From Gilvimarinus gilvus (GTDB taxonomy: Bacteria > Pseudomonadota > Gammaproteobacteria > Pseudomonadales > Cellvibrionaceae), in NCBI RefSeq assembly GCF_030518155.1, contig NZ_JAULRU010000569.1, positions 186,001 to 250,000 of the forward strand: DNA of 64,000 nt, read 5' to 3'. The notes under the pieces were generated by a model, which saw nothing but the letters and a program-made list of their open reading frames with translations, searched no databases and was not told the origin of the DNA. A program made the position numbers and the translations under genes. Shown here piece after piece: positions 55,996 through 64,000 of the stretch. How positions within the stretch are numbered: position 1 is the first letter of the stretch; every line of letters starts with the position of its first letter.

Positions 55996-56071
55996 TGGTG
56001 GGTCGTGCGCGACTCGAACGCGCGACCAATTGGTTAAAAGCCAACTGCTCTACCAACTGAGCTAACGACCC
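55996..56071 (-). tRNA. tRNA-Lys (TTT), copy 1
   Basis: Identical in sequence to the copy 74 bases downstream. It is the first in the transcript and lies just after a candidate promoter. Confidence 0.97.
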
Positions 56072-56119
56072 GTCTGACCTTGCAAAGCCTTGCTTGTGGC
56101 GTCCAAATCAGAGGCGCAC

Positions 56120-56147
56120 ATAATAATGATTTAGTCAGAAAAAACAA
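56120..56147 (-). promoter_or_regulatory. Promoter of the tRNA-Lys pair
   Basis: On minus, TTGTTT (56142-56147) and TATTAT (56120-56125) are 16 bases apart and are followed by GTGCGCC, a GC-rich discriminator like those of the other tRNA promoters here. Confidence 0.5.
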
Positions 56148-56272
56148 GCAATTTTTTGCAATTCACCCGTAATAAACCACAACTGATCAATAACTTACCG
56201 ATGCGGGCAGTTTTTCAGCGCATTTCCATCATGCCGGGCGCTACAGGCCTTCTCTGCACTAAGTTGCACAGC

Positions 56273-56947
56273 CTAGCGATAACGGGTTGGATCTATCACA
56301 CCCGCCTGCTCGAATCCCACTTTACGCAGCCGACAGCTGTCGCATAAACCACAGGCACGGCCGTCGTCATCAGCCTGATAGCAAGACACGGTAAGACCGT
56401 AGTCTACCCCCAACGACAGGCCTCGCTGCACAATCTCAGCCTTGGTCAGGTCAATCAGTGGCGTTCGTATACTTAAGGTGTGCCCCTCGGTACCCGCGCG
56501 TGTCGCCAAATTAGCCATCTTTTCGTAAGCCGCAATATAATCGGGCCGGCAATCCGGGTAGCCTGAGTAGTCGACCGCGTTCACGCCAATGAAAATATCA
56601 TCTGCGCCGAGGACCTCAGCCCAACCCAATGCAATAGATAAAAACACGGTATTTCGGGCCGGTACGTAAGTCACCGGAACCCCCTGTGTTGCATGCTCCG
56701 GAACGTCGATTTTGTCATCGGTTAACGCCGAGCCGCCAATGCTGCGTAAATCTAAATCGATAACTTTGTGCTCAACACTGCCTAGCGCTTTTGCGGCTCG
56801 CTCTGCCGCTAGCAACTCGGCGCGCATACGTTGCCCATAGTCAAAACTAATCGTGTAACAGGCAAAACCCTCGCTGCGGGCAATGGCCAGGGCCGTGGTT
56901 GAGTCCAAACCACCGGATACAAGCACAACGGCTTTTTTCTCGCTCAT
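56273..56947 (-). CDS. queC: 7-cyano-7-deazaguanine synthase
   Basis: ATP-dependent enzyme of queuosine synthesis that turns 7-carboxy-7-deazaguanine into preQ0. The ATP-binding [14 protein letters not shown] is at the N-terminus and four zinc cysteines close the protein ([18 protein letters not shown]). The 224 residues match QueC. It follows queE by 17 bases on minus, upstream of the tRNA-Lys genes; folE at 4.9 kb supplies the same pathway. Confidence 0.96.
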   Translation of the reverse strand: MSEKKAVVLVSGGLDSTTALAIARSEGFACYTISFDYGQRMRAELLAAERAAKALGSVEHKVIDLDLRSIGGSALTDDKIDVPEHATQGVPVTYVPARNTVFLSIALGWAEVLGADDIFIGVNAVDYSGYPDCRPDYIAAYEKMANLATRAGTEGHTLSIRTPLIDLTKAEIVQRGLSLGVDYGLTVSCYQADDDGRACGLCDSCRLRKVGFEQAGVIDPTRYR

Positions 56948-56964
56948 AACGACTCCATCAAATC

Positions 56965-57615
56965 TTAATGACCCGGGGTGTCATCCCACAAAAGTTTATG
57001 TAACTGTAACTGAAAGCGCACCGGCAGATTATCGTCGACAACCCAATCGGCAAGATCGCGCGGCTCAATTTCACCAAAGCTGGGCGAAACCAGCACATCG
57101 GCGACTCGCTCAGCCAGTTTGTGCTCATCCATCTTCAGGCGCGCCCAGTCGTAATCTTCCCGTGAACAGATCACAAACTTAATCTGGTCCCGACCGCTTA
57201 AATGCTCCAGGTTCTGCCAAAGGTTGCGATGGCTTTCGCCGGACCCGGGTGTTTTCAAATCCATAACTTTTACCACGCGCGTATCAACATTATCTAGCGC
57301 TATTGCACCGCTGGTCTCCAGTGACACTTGATACCCCTCATCACATAGCCTGGACAGCAATTCAGGCGTGCCGGGCTGTGCCATCGGCTCACCTCCCGTC
57401 ACACAGATGTAGCGCGCCCTGTAAGAAGCAACCTTCGCCAACACCTGCTGCAAAGACATACGCTCGCCACCGTAAAATGCGTACTCACTGTCACAATATC
57501 CACAGCGCAGCGGGCAGCCCGTCAGTCGCACAAATACGGTGGGTAACCCCACGGTATTAGACTCCCCCTGCAGCGAGTAGAAAATCTCTGTAATTTTTAC
57601 GCTTGGTTCACTCAT
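56965..57615 (-). CDS. queE: 7-carboxy-7-deazaguanine synthase
   Basis: Radical SAM enzyme that makes 7-carboxy-7-deazaguanine. The cluster motif CPLRCGYC follows IFYSLQGES, and VTGGEPMAQ is the SAM-binding GGE motif. I start at the ATG at 57613-57615 (MSEPSVKI), giving 216 residues, normal for the type; 16 further in-frame residues upstream lack family similarity. Confidence 0.94.
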   Translation of the reverse strand: MSEPSVKITEIFYSLQGESNTVGLPTVFVRLTGCPLRCGYCDSEYAFYGGERMSLQQVLAKVASYRARYICVTGGEPMAQPGTPELLSRLCDEGYQVSLETSGAIALDNVDTRVVKVMDLKTPGSGESHRNLWQNLEHLSGRDQIKFVICSREDYDWARLKMDEHKLAERVADVLVSPSFGEIEPRDLADWVVDDNLPVRFQLQLHKLLWDDTPGH

Positions 57616-57705
57616 TAAATCTTCGCTCAAATCAGGCGGCCAGCTTTCAGGCAACCGCTGCAAATGCTATTCTAATCGGCTATTTTGCCACTTCGTACTA
57701 AATTC

Positions 57706-58029
57706 ATGAAACCGGTCAAATCCAAAAAGGAACAACGCCAGGAACTTGAGGCGCAAATCCGCGACTATCAAGACCGCGGTGGTACGGTATATGAAGTACC
57801 GCGTGGCATCTCTGGCAGAGAGGATACCAACACCCCTCTGCCTCACGTGTTCGATAAAAAGGCCGATCCGGATACCAGAACACCGGTCAACGAAGTGATC
57901 GCTGCCATAGAGGAGCGCAAGAAACCCAAAGCACCACCCAAGCGGCCTCGCCATGGCGCCTCAAAGTCACGCAAAAAAATCATCTACGATGAATTTGGCG
58001 AGCCATTGCGCTGGGAATGGGTAGATTAG
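57706..58029 (+). CDS. Small basic hypothetical protein
   Basis: Protein of 107 residues with no membrane segment. It starts with a charged helix (KSKKEQRQELEAQIRDYQ), followed by DRGGTVYEVPRGISG, a Lys/Arg/Pro-rich stretch (KKPKAPPKRPRHG), and an aromatic acidic tail (EPLRWEWVD). The segment ending RGGTVYEV recalls the pattern of the RNA-polymerase-binding protein SutA, but the resemblance is short. A nucleic-acid or polymerase partner is conceivable. It is divergent from queE; the ATG is at 57706. Confidence 0.65.
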   Translation: MKPVKSKKEQRQELEAQIRDYQDRGGTVYEVPRGISGREDTNTPLPHVFDKKADPDTRTPVNEVIAAIEERKKPKAPPKRPRHGASKSRKKIIYDEFGEPLRWEWVD

Positions 58030-58054
58030 CCGACAATGCCGGCCACCCACTAAA

Positions 58055-59161
58055 CTAATCGTCTATCAAACCGTACTGCACGCGCAGAACGTCAATAATT
58101 TCCTGTTTCGGGTTATCCGACAAGACAATTGCTTCGCCAGTAATTTTTTCAGCAATGTCGCAATAAGTTTTTGACACCTGCATGAGTGCCGCCGAAGGCA
58201 ATGCATTGTCTTTGGCCAGCGCCTTGCGCTCTTCCATGCGGTCTTTATTAAGCAAAATATCCGGGTCTTCAAAGTGATTCAGCAGCAGCTGACGGAAGGC
58301 TTCTTTCGACTTTTCGACAATTTTGCCATCACGGTATTGCGGCCCATCCCAAATACGCGACGAATCCGGCGTACCCACCTCGTCCATATAAATAAGCTTA
58401 TCGTTACCAGAGGCATCGGTAACGTAGCCAAATTCAAACTTGGTATCGACAAATATTTGGTCGAGCTTGGCCAGCTCTTCCGTGATTACGTTAAAACCTT
58501 CTTGCAGCAGCTTTTCATACACATCAACATCTGCCTTACTCTGCAAGTTGAAGGCTGCATAATTTGCCTCAATGTCGCTGCGGGTAATATTGACATCATC
58601 CACCGCAGGTACCCCGGGGATACCTTCAAGAATACCCTTTGTTGACGGCGTTATGAGCAGCTCAGATAGCTTCTGGTCTTTCTGCAGACCATCCGCCAGC
58701 TCAATGCCACAAAACTCGCGTTCGCCTTTAGCGTAAGAGCGCCACATAGAGCCTGTAATGTAGTGTCGGCAAATTGCCTCAATCAGCACGGGGCGCGCCT
58801 TTTGGACGATCCAGACCAGCGGGTGCGGAATATCCAAAACATGGCTATCGGCCAAGCCTCTCTCGCGAAACAAGCGAAACCAATGATTAGAAATGGCGTT
58901 GAGCGCGGCTCCCTTGCCGGGCACGCCTTGCATCCCACCCTCACCATGCCATATACAGTCAAAAGCAGAAATACGGTCACTGATGACCATAATGGCCAAT
59001 GGCGCATCCGCCGTTACGTCGTAGCCCTTCTCGGCAATCAGCCGCCGACTATCGGCTTCGGTAAGCCAGTAAACAGAGCGTACTTTACCGCTGTGAACCG
59101 GCAATTCAGTGCGAATGGGGAGATCGTTGTTAACAGCGAGAACCCTGTCAGCAAGATTCAT
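58055..59161 (-). CDS. purC: Phosphoribosylaminoimidazole-succinocarboxamide synthase (long form)
   Basis: Purine biosynthesis enzyme (SAICAR synthase). The protein is 368 residues, the longer gammaproteobacterial form rather than the E. coli 237-residue form. Recognisable blocks are [42 protein letters not shown] and [28 protein letters not shown] in pieces. In many relatives it follows dapA-bamC; here it is separate. Confidence 0.95.
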   Translation of the reverse strand: MNLADRVLAVNNDLPIRTELPVHSGKVRSVYWLTEADSRRLIAEKGYDVTADAPLAIMVISDRISAFDCIWHGEGGMQGVPGKGAALNAISNHWFRLFRERGLADSHVLDIPHPLVWIVQKARPVLIEAICRHYITGSMWRSYAKGEREFCGIELADGLQKDQKLSELLITPSTKGILEGIPGVPAVDDVNITRSDIEANYAAFNLQSKADVDVYEKLLQEGFNVITEELAKLDQIFVDTKFEFGYVTDASGNDKLIYMDEVGTPDSSRIWDGPQYRDGKIVEKSKEAFRQLLLNHFEDPDILLNKDRMEERKALAKDNALPSAALMQVSKTYCDIAEKITGEAIVLSDNPKQEIIDVLRVQYGLIDD

Positions 59162-59230
59162 AGGATATTCCTATCAGTGTAGGTCGAAAAGCGGGCGATA
59201 ATAGCATATTTGCCGCCCGGTGAAACGGCT

Positions 59231-59938
59231 CTACCAGGGCAAACGGGAGCCATCCCAGTGGAAAAATTGCCCGTTATCCTCAGCGCTTAAACCGTCAATA
59301 ACATTGCACAAGCGCTCCGCCGACTGCTGGGGCGAATAAATTTTGCCTTTGGGAATGCGATCGACAAACGGCTCTGAAAGCGCAGAGTGTGTTGTACCAG
59401 GGTGCACCGCCACCACACAAATGCCACTGTAGCGCCTCGCCAACTCTATTGCCGACGTTTTAATCAACATATTGAGTGCCGCTTTGCTGGCCCGGTAGCC
59501 GTACCAGCCTCCCAGCCTATTGTCCTCGATGCTGCCGACCTTAGCACTTAAGAACGCCATCCGGGGCTCGCTGTTGGCATCAAGCACAGACACTATATGT
59601 TTTAAGAGGAGAGCCGGCACAATCGTATTGACCGCAAAGTAATGCTCGAGAGCGTAGAATTGAATATCAGCCAAACGCTTCTCAGGAACAACCAGAGAGT
59701 CGTGCAAGACTCCAACACAACAGACAAACAGTGATGGCTTGTAACCGCGTTTTTGAATGTGCGCCACCGCCCGACTAAGGCCGGCCTCTGTATACGCGCA
59801 CTGAACTATGTCCTCAAAATTGGGCCTGAGCCGTGAATCGCGACACAGTCCAATCACCCGATCGCCCTGAGCGCATAAACGCGCAGCCAACGCCTGTGCC
59901 AGAGCACTGCTCGCTCCGGCGATTAATACATCGCGCAT
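59231..59938 (-). CDS. SDR family oxidoreductase (CsgA-like)
   Basis: Short-chain dehydrogenase of 235 residues. The cofactor loop GASSALAQALA is at the N-terminus, the catalytic YxxxK is in GYRASKAALN, and a serine-containing FLSAKVGS precedes it. The C-terminal half resembles the C-factor (CsgA) group used in cell signalling or general carbonyl reduction. It lies 22 bases upstream of corA. Substrate unknown. Confidence 0.87.
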   Translation of the reverse strand: MRDVLIAGASSALAQALAARLCAQGDRVIGLCRDSRLRPNFEDIVQCAYTEAGLSRAVAHIQKRGYKPSLFVCCVGVLHDSLVVPEKRLADIQFYALEHYFAVNTIVPALLLKHIVSVLDANSEPRMAFLSAKVGSIEDNRLGGWYGYRASKAALNMLIKTSAIELARRYSGICVVAVHPGTTHSALSEPFVDRIPKGKIYSPQQSAERLCNVIDGLSAEDNGQFFHWDGSRLPW

Positions 59939-59960
59939 ATACCCACCTGATTTTCAAACG

Positions 59961-60914
59961 TTACAACCAGTCTTTACGTTTGAAATACCAAAGTGGTGCA
60001 ATGGCTGACGCCAACATAATTAAAATTCCGGTTATGTAGCCCCACTCCCAGTGCAAGCCTGGAATAAATTCGAAGTTCATTCCGTAGAAGCTGGCAACCA
60101 CTGTCGGTGGCAGAAAAATCACCGCCGCAATCGAAAACGTTTTAATAATTTGGTTTTGCTCGATATTGATAAACCCCTGCGTGGAGTCCATCAGAAAGTT
60201 AATTTTATCAAACAAAAATGCCGTGTGAGACATCAAGGTATCCACATCACGCTTAATTTCGCGCGCGGTTTCCTGCAATTCAAAGTGCTCGCGTAAATGA
60301 CGCTGCAAAAATGAGATAGAGCGCTGTGTGTCCATCAGGCACAGACGGATTTTGCCGTTACTATCCTCGAGCTTCGCTAACCGATCAATGGCGTCCTCGA
60401 GATCCGCATCGTCATCTTCCAGCACGGTGTGACTAACATCCTCAAGTTTACGATGTATGTCTTCGAGCACATCGGCGAGATTCTCCACCTTTTGCTCGAA
60501 CATGGTAATCAACAAATCCTGCGGCGAGTGGGCCTGAACCTGGCCGCGGCGAGCACGCATTCGCAACAGGCGGAAATCCGCCAACTCACCATCGCGCAGC
60601 GTAATGAGGCGCTTCTCCTGTAAAATAAAAGCAACCGTGCTGGTAATATGGCGCCCCTCGGTTGGCGCCAAAAACAAGGAGTGAACGTGTAAACCCGCCG
60701 AATCCTGAAAGTAGCGTGCAGAGAATTCGATCTCTTCGACATCTTCGGTCTCGGGCAATTCCGCGCGCAAAAAAGTATTGAGTTGCTCGCGCTCCTCTTC
60801 CGTTGGCTCATGCGCATCAATCCAGACTGCCTCGCGCATTGCGGATCGCACATTGTCTGGCTCGACATTTTGATCTCGCAATTTGGCGCTCTGAATATCA
60901 AACATTCTCAGCAT
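59961..60914 (-). CDS. corA: Magnesium transporter CorA
   Basis: Pentameric Mg2+/Co2+ channel of 317 residues with a large cytoplasmic funnel domain and two C-terminal transmembrane helices. The signature YGMNF lies at the end of the first helix. I use the ATG at 60912-60914, which has GGGAG eight bases upstream; a GTG three codons earlier is alternative. It is followed 22 bases later by the SDR gene. Confidence 0.94.
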   Translation of the reverse strand: MLRMFDIQSAKLRDQNVEPDNVRSAMREAVWIDAHEPTEEEREQLNTFLRAELPETEDVEEIEFSARYFQDSAGLHVHSLFLAPTEGRHITSTVAFILQEKRLITLRDGELADFRLLRMRARRGQVQAHSPQDLLITMFEQKVENLADVLEDIHRKLEDVSHTVLEDDDADLEDAIDRLAKLEDSNGKIRLCLMDTQRSISFLQRHLREHFELQETAREIKRDVDTLMSHTAFLFDKINFLMDSTQGFINIEQNQIIKTFSIAAVIFLPPTVVASFYGMNFEFIPGLHWEWGYITGILIMLASAIAPLWYFKRKDWL

Positions 60915-60975
60915 GCTCTGCACTCCCGGCCTATAGTGGTGATTCTTATCTTACCGTATTAAGTCTACTCAGCTT

Positions 60976-61944
60976 CTAGTCTTTTTTCTCCGTATTGCTC
61001 TTGTCGCGCTTGCGTCGTCTGGGTGGATACGGTGAAGCCTCCCCCTCCGGTCGCGTTTTAAACCGCCGATGCACCCACAGATACTGACTGGGAAACCGTC
61101 GCACAACGGATTCTACGACAGCATTCGCGCTGGACGCATCACGCTCATCGTCGCCACTGGGAAAATTGGCAAGGGGCTCTTTAATACGCACATGGTAAAT
61201 GCCTTGCTCGTCCCGCCAGTGTTCAAAGGGACAGACAACTGCACGACCCATTTGCGCCATGCGCGCCGTCGCTGTCACTGTGGCGGCCTGAATACCAAAA
61301 AAAGGAGCGAATACCGTATTTTGCACCCCGTAATCCTGATCGGGTGCGTACCAGATACGGTGTTTTTTACGTAAATTTTTAACCAGCTGGCGGACATCAT
61401 TGCGCTCAATGGCACTGCCAGAATAGCTTTCACGAGCCCGTGCCATAGCGTCCGCCAGCAGCGGATTGCGATCCACGCGGTAAATCATGTCGCACTCTAT
61501 ATTCAGCCCCATAATCCGGCCGGCCATATCAAGTGTGGTGTAATGGCCGCCGAGCAATAGCACCCCCTTGCCCTGTGCCTGCAAACGCTCAAGGATATCC
61601 AGCCCCTCTATGGTGTATAAATTGTTAAACTTACGATCGGGCGCCCAGAGCGCAATGGCTGTTTCGATAAAGCTTAAGCCAACATCACGCATGATATCCC
61701 GCACTCGCTGCTCTTTTTGTTCAGCGGACAACTCCGGAAAACACAAGGCCACATTAACCCGGGTGATCTCGCAACGACTCGCCGCAAAGCGATAAAACAG
61801 CGCCCCCAATCCTCGCCCTAAAGGCCGGGTTATCGACAGTGGCAAGTAAGCAATAAGCACCAATACACCCAGTACCAACCAGGTTCCCCAGTATTTTGGA
61901 TGGGTATAGCCGCTGAGAGGGCGTTTGGGAGGGGTAACGGCCAT
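60976..61944 (-). CDS. lpxL: Lipid A lauroyl acyltransferase, LpxL-like
   Basis: Inner-membrane acyltransferase of 322 residues that adds a secondary acyl chain to lipid A. The HX4D motif (GGHYTTLDMAG) and the R-rich substrate region YRVDRNPLLADAM are present, after a transmembrane helix (LVLGVLVLIAYLPL). I use the ATG at 61942-61944 (MAVTPPKRP); the 37-residue upstream extension is not family-like. LpxL versus LpxM/LpxP cannot be separated by eye. Confidence 0.88.
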   Translation of the reverse strand: MAVTPPKRPLSGYTHPKYWGTWLVLGVLVLIAYLPLSITRPLGRGLGALFYRFAASRCEITRVNVALCFPELSAEQKEQRVRDIMRDVGLSFIETAIALWAPDRKFNNLYTIEGLDILERLQAQGKGVLLLGGHYTTLDMAGRIMGLNIECDMIYRVDRNPLLADAMARARESYSGSAIERNDVRQLVKNLRKKHRIWYAPDQDYGVQNTVFAPFFGIQAATVTATARMAQMGRAVVCPFEHWRDEQGIYHVRIKEPLANFPSGDDERDASSANAVVESVVRRFPSQYLWVHRRFKTRPEGEASPYPPRRRKRDKSNTEKKD

Positions 61945-62162
61945 AAAGACAGCGTTCCTGCATGAAAATCGTATATATTTGGTTGCGCGAGACTTACGGC
62001 GACAACCGAGAAGCTGGCCGGGATTATAGCAGGGCTCAGCAAGCTTGTGATCCACCTGTCACGGCCAAAAGGTATTAAACCTCAGTCAATGCAAAACCGA
62101 TTGGAGTTAGTGAGCGAAACTCTGGTAGTGTTGGCGTTGGCATATGCGACGGAGACACCCGA

Positions 62163-62501
62163 GTGCAGCACACCGAAGACCAGAAATTAACAGCGCTGAG
62201 CCAGCGCATTGACGATAGCCATGACGCTCTGAAGGCCAGGCTAGACCAGCTATACACGCAACGCGAAGCCAGTACAGGCGCAGAACGGGACAACGTCGAA
62301 GAACAAATACGCGCTTTGCGCGACCAGGAAATTCGCCTATTAAAATCAAAAAAAGCGGCTTGGATGGCGCACTGGCTGCGCACTGAAGGCGAGATCGAAG
62401 TTATCGAGCACCCTTATCGTAAATTAGGGGCAACACTGATGATCATTAGTGTTATTGCACTGATGGGGCTTGCCACTTACGCCTGGCAGATTAACAGCTA
62501 A
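62163..62501 (+). CDS. Tail-anchored coiled-coil protein, unknown
   Basis: Protein of 112 residues with a long charged coiled coil (about residues 8-75, RIDDSHDALKARLDQLYTQ and following) and one C-terminal transmembrane helix (ATLMIISVIALMGLATYAW). The start is GTG at 62163 with GGAG eight bases upstream. It resembles small membrane-anchored coiled-coil proteins of unknown function; no family recognised. Divergent from the LpxL gene. Confidence 0.65.
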   Translation: MQHTEDQKLTALSQRIDDSHDALKARLDQLYTQREASTGAERDNVEEQIRALRDQEIRLLKSKKAAWMAHWLRTEGEIEVIEHPYRKLGATLMIISVIALMGLATYAWQINS

Positions 62502-62599
62502 TTCTTTTGTAAATAGCCTTTAACGGGCCTAAATGGCAGCAAATTACCAGCCGCCAGCTAACACAGCGGGTTAGATACAGAGAAATTAATGAGGGGCTT

Positions 62600-62638
62600 A
62601 AAAAAGAAATGGGCAGCGCCCGAAACGGGAGCTGCCCC
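62600..62638 (-). terminator. Rho-independent terminator after grxD
   Basis: On minus, GGGCAGC and GCTGCCC with an inner CGGG/CCCG pair form an 11-bp stem with one mismatch and an AAA/TTT loop, followed by a run of T. It ends the grxD transcript. Confidence 0.8.
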
Positions 62639-62652
62639 AACAGGAGCATGAA

Positions 62653-62982
62653 TCAATCAGAAGAATCGGCAGGAACCGAAGACTCGATAAGAGTCTTAAG
62701 CTCACCACTTTCATACATCTCGGTCACAATATCGCAACCGCCTACCAGTTCACCGTTCACCCACAATTGCGGGTAAGTCGGCCAATTGGCGTACTGCTTT
62801 AAACCTTCGCGGATTTCAGGGTTTGACAGTACGTCCACGTACGCAAATCGCTGACCGCACGCCATCACGGCCTGTGATGTACGCTGTGAAAAACCACACT
62901 GAGGGGCATTTGGCGAGCCCTTCATATACAAAATAACCGGGTTTTCAGAAAGCTGCTGTTTAATCGTATCTACGACGCTCAT
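62653..62982 (-). CDS. grxD: Monothiol glutaredoxin GrxD
   Basis: Monothiol glutaredoxin (Grx4 type, 109 residues) that carries or traffics Fe-S clusters. The CGFS active site (PQCGFSQRT) and the glutathione-binding WPTYPQLWVNGELVGGCDIV are typical. I use the ATG at 62980-62982 (MSVVDTIKQQ); a long in-frame upstream extension (to 63243) is not family-like. A strong promoter lies about 100 bases upstream. Confidence 0.95.
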   Translation of the reverse strand: MSVVDTIKQQLSENPVILYMKGSPNAPQCGFSQRTSQAVMACGQRFAYVDVLSNPEIREGLKQYANWPTYPQLWVNGELVGGCDIVTEMYESGELKTLIESSVPADSSD

Positions 62983-63088
62983 AGACAAATACTTACCTCT
63001 AAACTTCGGATCGGGGCTTAAAAGCCCGAATGCTGGTGGGTCGACGAATAAGAAACCAGAATAACCTAGCGGCTTACTCAGGTATTCT

Positions 63089-63117
63089 ATTCTACCGCAC
63101 TGCAGCACCTGATCCAA
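63089..63117 (-). promoter_or_regulatory. Promoter of grxD
   Basis: On minus, TTGGAT (63112-63117) and TAGAAT (63089-63094) are exactly 17 bases apart. The start codon is about 100 bases downstream, so the mRNA would have a leader of that length. Confidence 0.6.
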
Positions 63118-63344
63118 ATTTGCGTCGCCAGCATTCCCTGCGGCCACCCAATTGGGCAACCTGACTTGGACAACAGGGCCCATCGAATCTCTCGCACCGG
63201 CCCCGTTACCCAGTCTGGCAATGATACCCCAATTACTTGGCAAATGGGACTCTTAATCGTGAATAAATTGCTACTTTTGGTCAATATTTGCGCTTTTTTA
63301 CCTAACGTCAAACCTCGCGCTCGTTCACCGGGGCAATGACAACG
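63118..63344. other. Region upstream of the grxD promoter
   Basis: No gene, tRNA or repeat recognised. It lies between the TonB-dependent receptor stop and the grxD promoter. I see no clear terminator for the receptor gene. Confidence 0.4.
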
Positions 63345-64000
63345 CTACCATTGCTGTGTAACCGCCACCCCCAAATTAAATTGCCTGCCAGGCGCGGGTT
63401 CAATGGTGCGCCCCCGGCTCTGATTGACGATGACCGAGCCCACAACACTTTTATCGGTCAGATTGGCGCACTTTGCCCACAGTTCAACGCCCCAGCGCCC
63501 GAGTTGCCAACCGGAAGATACCGCCACATCCCAGGTCAGCGCGCTCGGCACACGCTCCGAATTATCATCCGATGTCATCACCCCCGACCGATAATAGCCG
63601 CTGATCGACACTTTAACGTCGTCACCCCAGGGCTTCCAATCCCACTGGCTGTATAGATTTTCGCGAGCCACCCCGGGGATTTGATTGCCGGCATAGGGCC
63701 CCTTGCTGTATTCAGCCTCTAACCAGGTGGCACTGAGTCGCCAATCCAGCTGTGCTGAAATCGCGCCATCCAGCATCCACTCAATCCCCTGCCGTTCGGT
63801 CTCGGCACCGTTGCGATAGGTGGTCCGCCCCCCTTCCGATTGGTCGACAACCAACTCATCAAGAGTCCGGATAACAAACATAACAACGCTGTTTTGCCAG
63901 TTGTCTGAAGCCAATCGCCACCCCAGCTCCAGCTGACGGTTACGGGCAGGCACCAGCGCGTCGTTAAAGCCCGTCCCCTCATTGCGATACGCCAACTCCG
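63345..64000 (-). CDS. TonB-dependent receptor, C-terminal part
   Basis: C-terminal 217 residues of a TonB-dependent outer-membrane receptor; the gene enters from beyond the window end. The visible part consists of beta-strands with aromatic ends (DWRLSATWLEAEYSK, NLYSQWDWKPWGDDVKVSISGYYRS), the late WAKCANLTDKSVVG region, and a final strand RQFNLGVAVTQQW ending in an aromatic residue, as required for BAM recognition. The plug domain is not visible, so the ligand (siderophore, vitamin or glycan) cannot be told. Confidence 0.85.
   Translation of the reverse strand, partial: ELAYRNEGTGFNDALVPARNRQLELGWRLASDNWQNSVVMFVIRTLDELVVDQSEGGRTTYRNGAETERQGIEWMLDGAISAQLDWRLSATWLEAEYSKGPYAGNQIPGVARENLYSQWDWKPWGDDVKVSISGYYRSGVMTSDDNSERVPSALTWDVAVSSGWQLGRWGVELWAKCANLTDKSVVGSVIVNQSRGRTIEPAPGRQFNLGVAVTQQW

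Noticed and set aside
56072-56272. preQ1 riboswitch near queC/queE
   Set aside because: queE and queC are read from the other side, and no preQ1-aptamer-like stem with an A-rich tail was seen before queE.
62653-63243. A 196-residue glutaredoxin
   Set aside because: The N-terminal 87 residues do not resemble any glutaredoxin and contain the promoter; the ATG at 62982 gives the normal GrxD.

Overview
The window looks like chromosome from a marine or polysaccharide-degrading gammaproteobacterium of the Cellvibrionaceae / Pseudomonas-like branch. This is inference from gene content and order: lepA-lepB-DUF4845-rnc-era-recO, dapA-bamC-MBL hydrolase, queE-queC-tRNA-Lys-nadA and cysM-rlmD next to barA all match gamma-proteobacterial neighbourhoods, while a secreted CE12 pectin esterase, a TonB-dependent receptor and a MipA-type porin suggest a glycan-using lifestyle. 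No phage, insertion sequence, CRISPR array or rRNA operon is visible. Almost everything is housekeeping, densely packed and often translationally coupled.

Layout. 1-9.2 kb: a partial MipA/OmpV porin gene; the minus-strand run prmB-aroC-yafV-CE12 esterase; folE on plus; then gpsA-DUF4389-sixA and alpha/beta hydrolase-DUF4892 on minus. 9.2-10.9 kb: an AT-rich gap with a cluster of DnaA-box-like 9-mers, a flavin reductase, and a tRNA-Pro/Arg/His cluster. 11.3-16.5 kb: folD, a small secreted four-cysteine protein, then three RNA-modification genes (truC, rsuA, rsmC), facing a spermidine-synthase-like gene and a DnaJ-related gene. 16.6-17.7 kb: tRNA-Asn followed by six tandem degenerate copies of its 3' part plus terminator, then a large perfect inverted repeat. 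17.7-29 kb: ppnP, a secreted TAP-like hydrolase coupled to a pseudouridine synthase, an acyltransferase, gspA-gspB, rlmD, cysM, and the divergent hybrid kinase barA.

29-34.7 kb is the lepA-lepB-DUF4845-rnc-era-recO operon (minus). 34.9-44.3 kb holds dapE, a periplasmic binding protein, an MFS transporter, DUF1461, a dienelactone hydrolase, a NADAR protein, a PQQ dehydrogenase with a built-in cytochrome c domain, and selO. 44.4-48.6 kb is an Anbu/amidoligase-type system: Anbu on plus, facing a minus-strand operon of circularly permuted ATP-grasp, alpha-E and zinc metallopeptidase genes. 48.8-55.7 kb: a possible leaderless membrane protein, rsmJ, an OmpA-like lipoprotein, an LRR lipoprotein, PilZ, MBL hydrolase, bamC, dapA, nadA. 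55.8-64 kb: two identical tRNA-Lys genes, queC, queE, a small basic protein, purC, an SDR, corA, an LpxL-type acyltransferase, a tail-anchored coiled-coil protein, grxD, and the C-terminus of a TonB-dependent receptor that runs off the window.

The most unusual items are the tRNA-Asn-derived higher-order repeat (16.75-17.52 kb), the DnaA-box cluster (9.34-9.58 kb), the 18-bp perfect inverted repeat upstream of ppnP, and the Anbu/ATP-grasp/alpha-E/metallopeptidase locus with its long antisense 3' overlap. Annotations were made by eye from sequence and family motifs; no database search was run.
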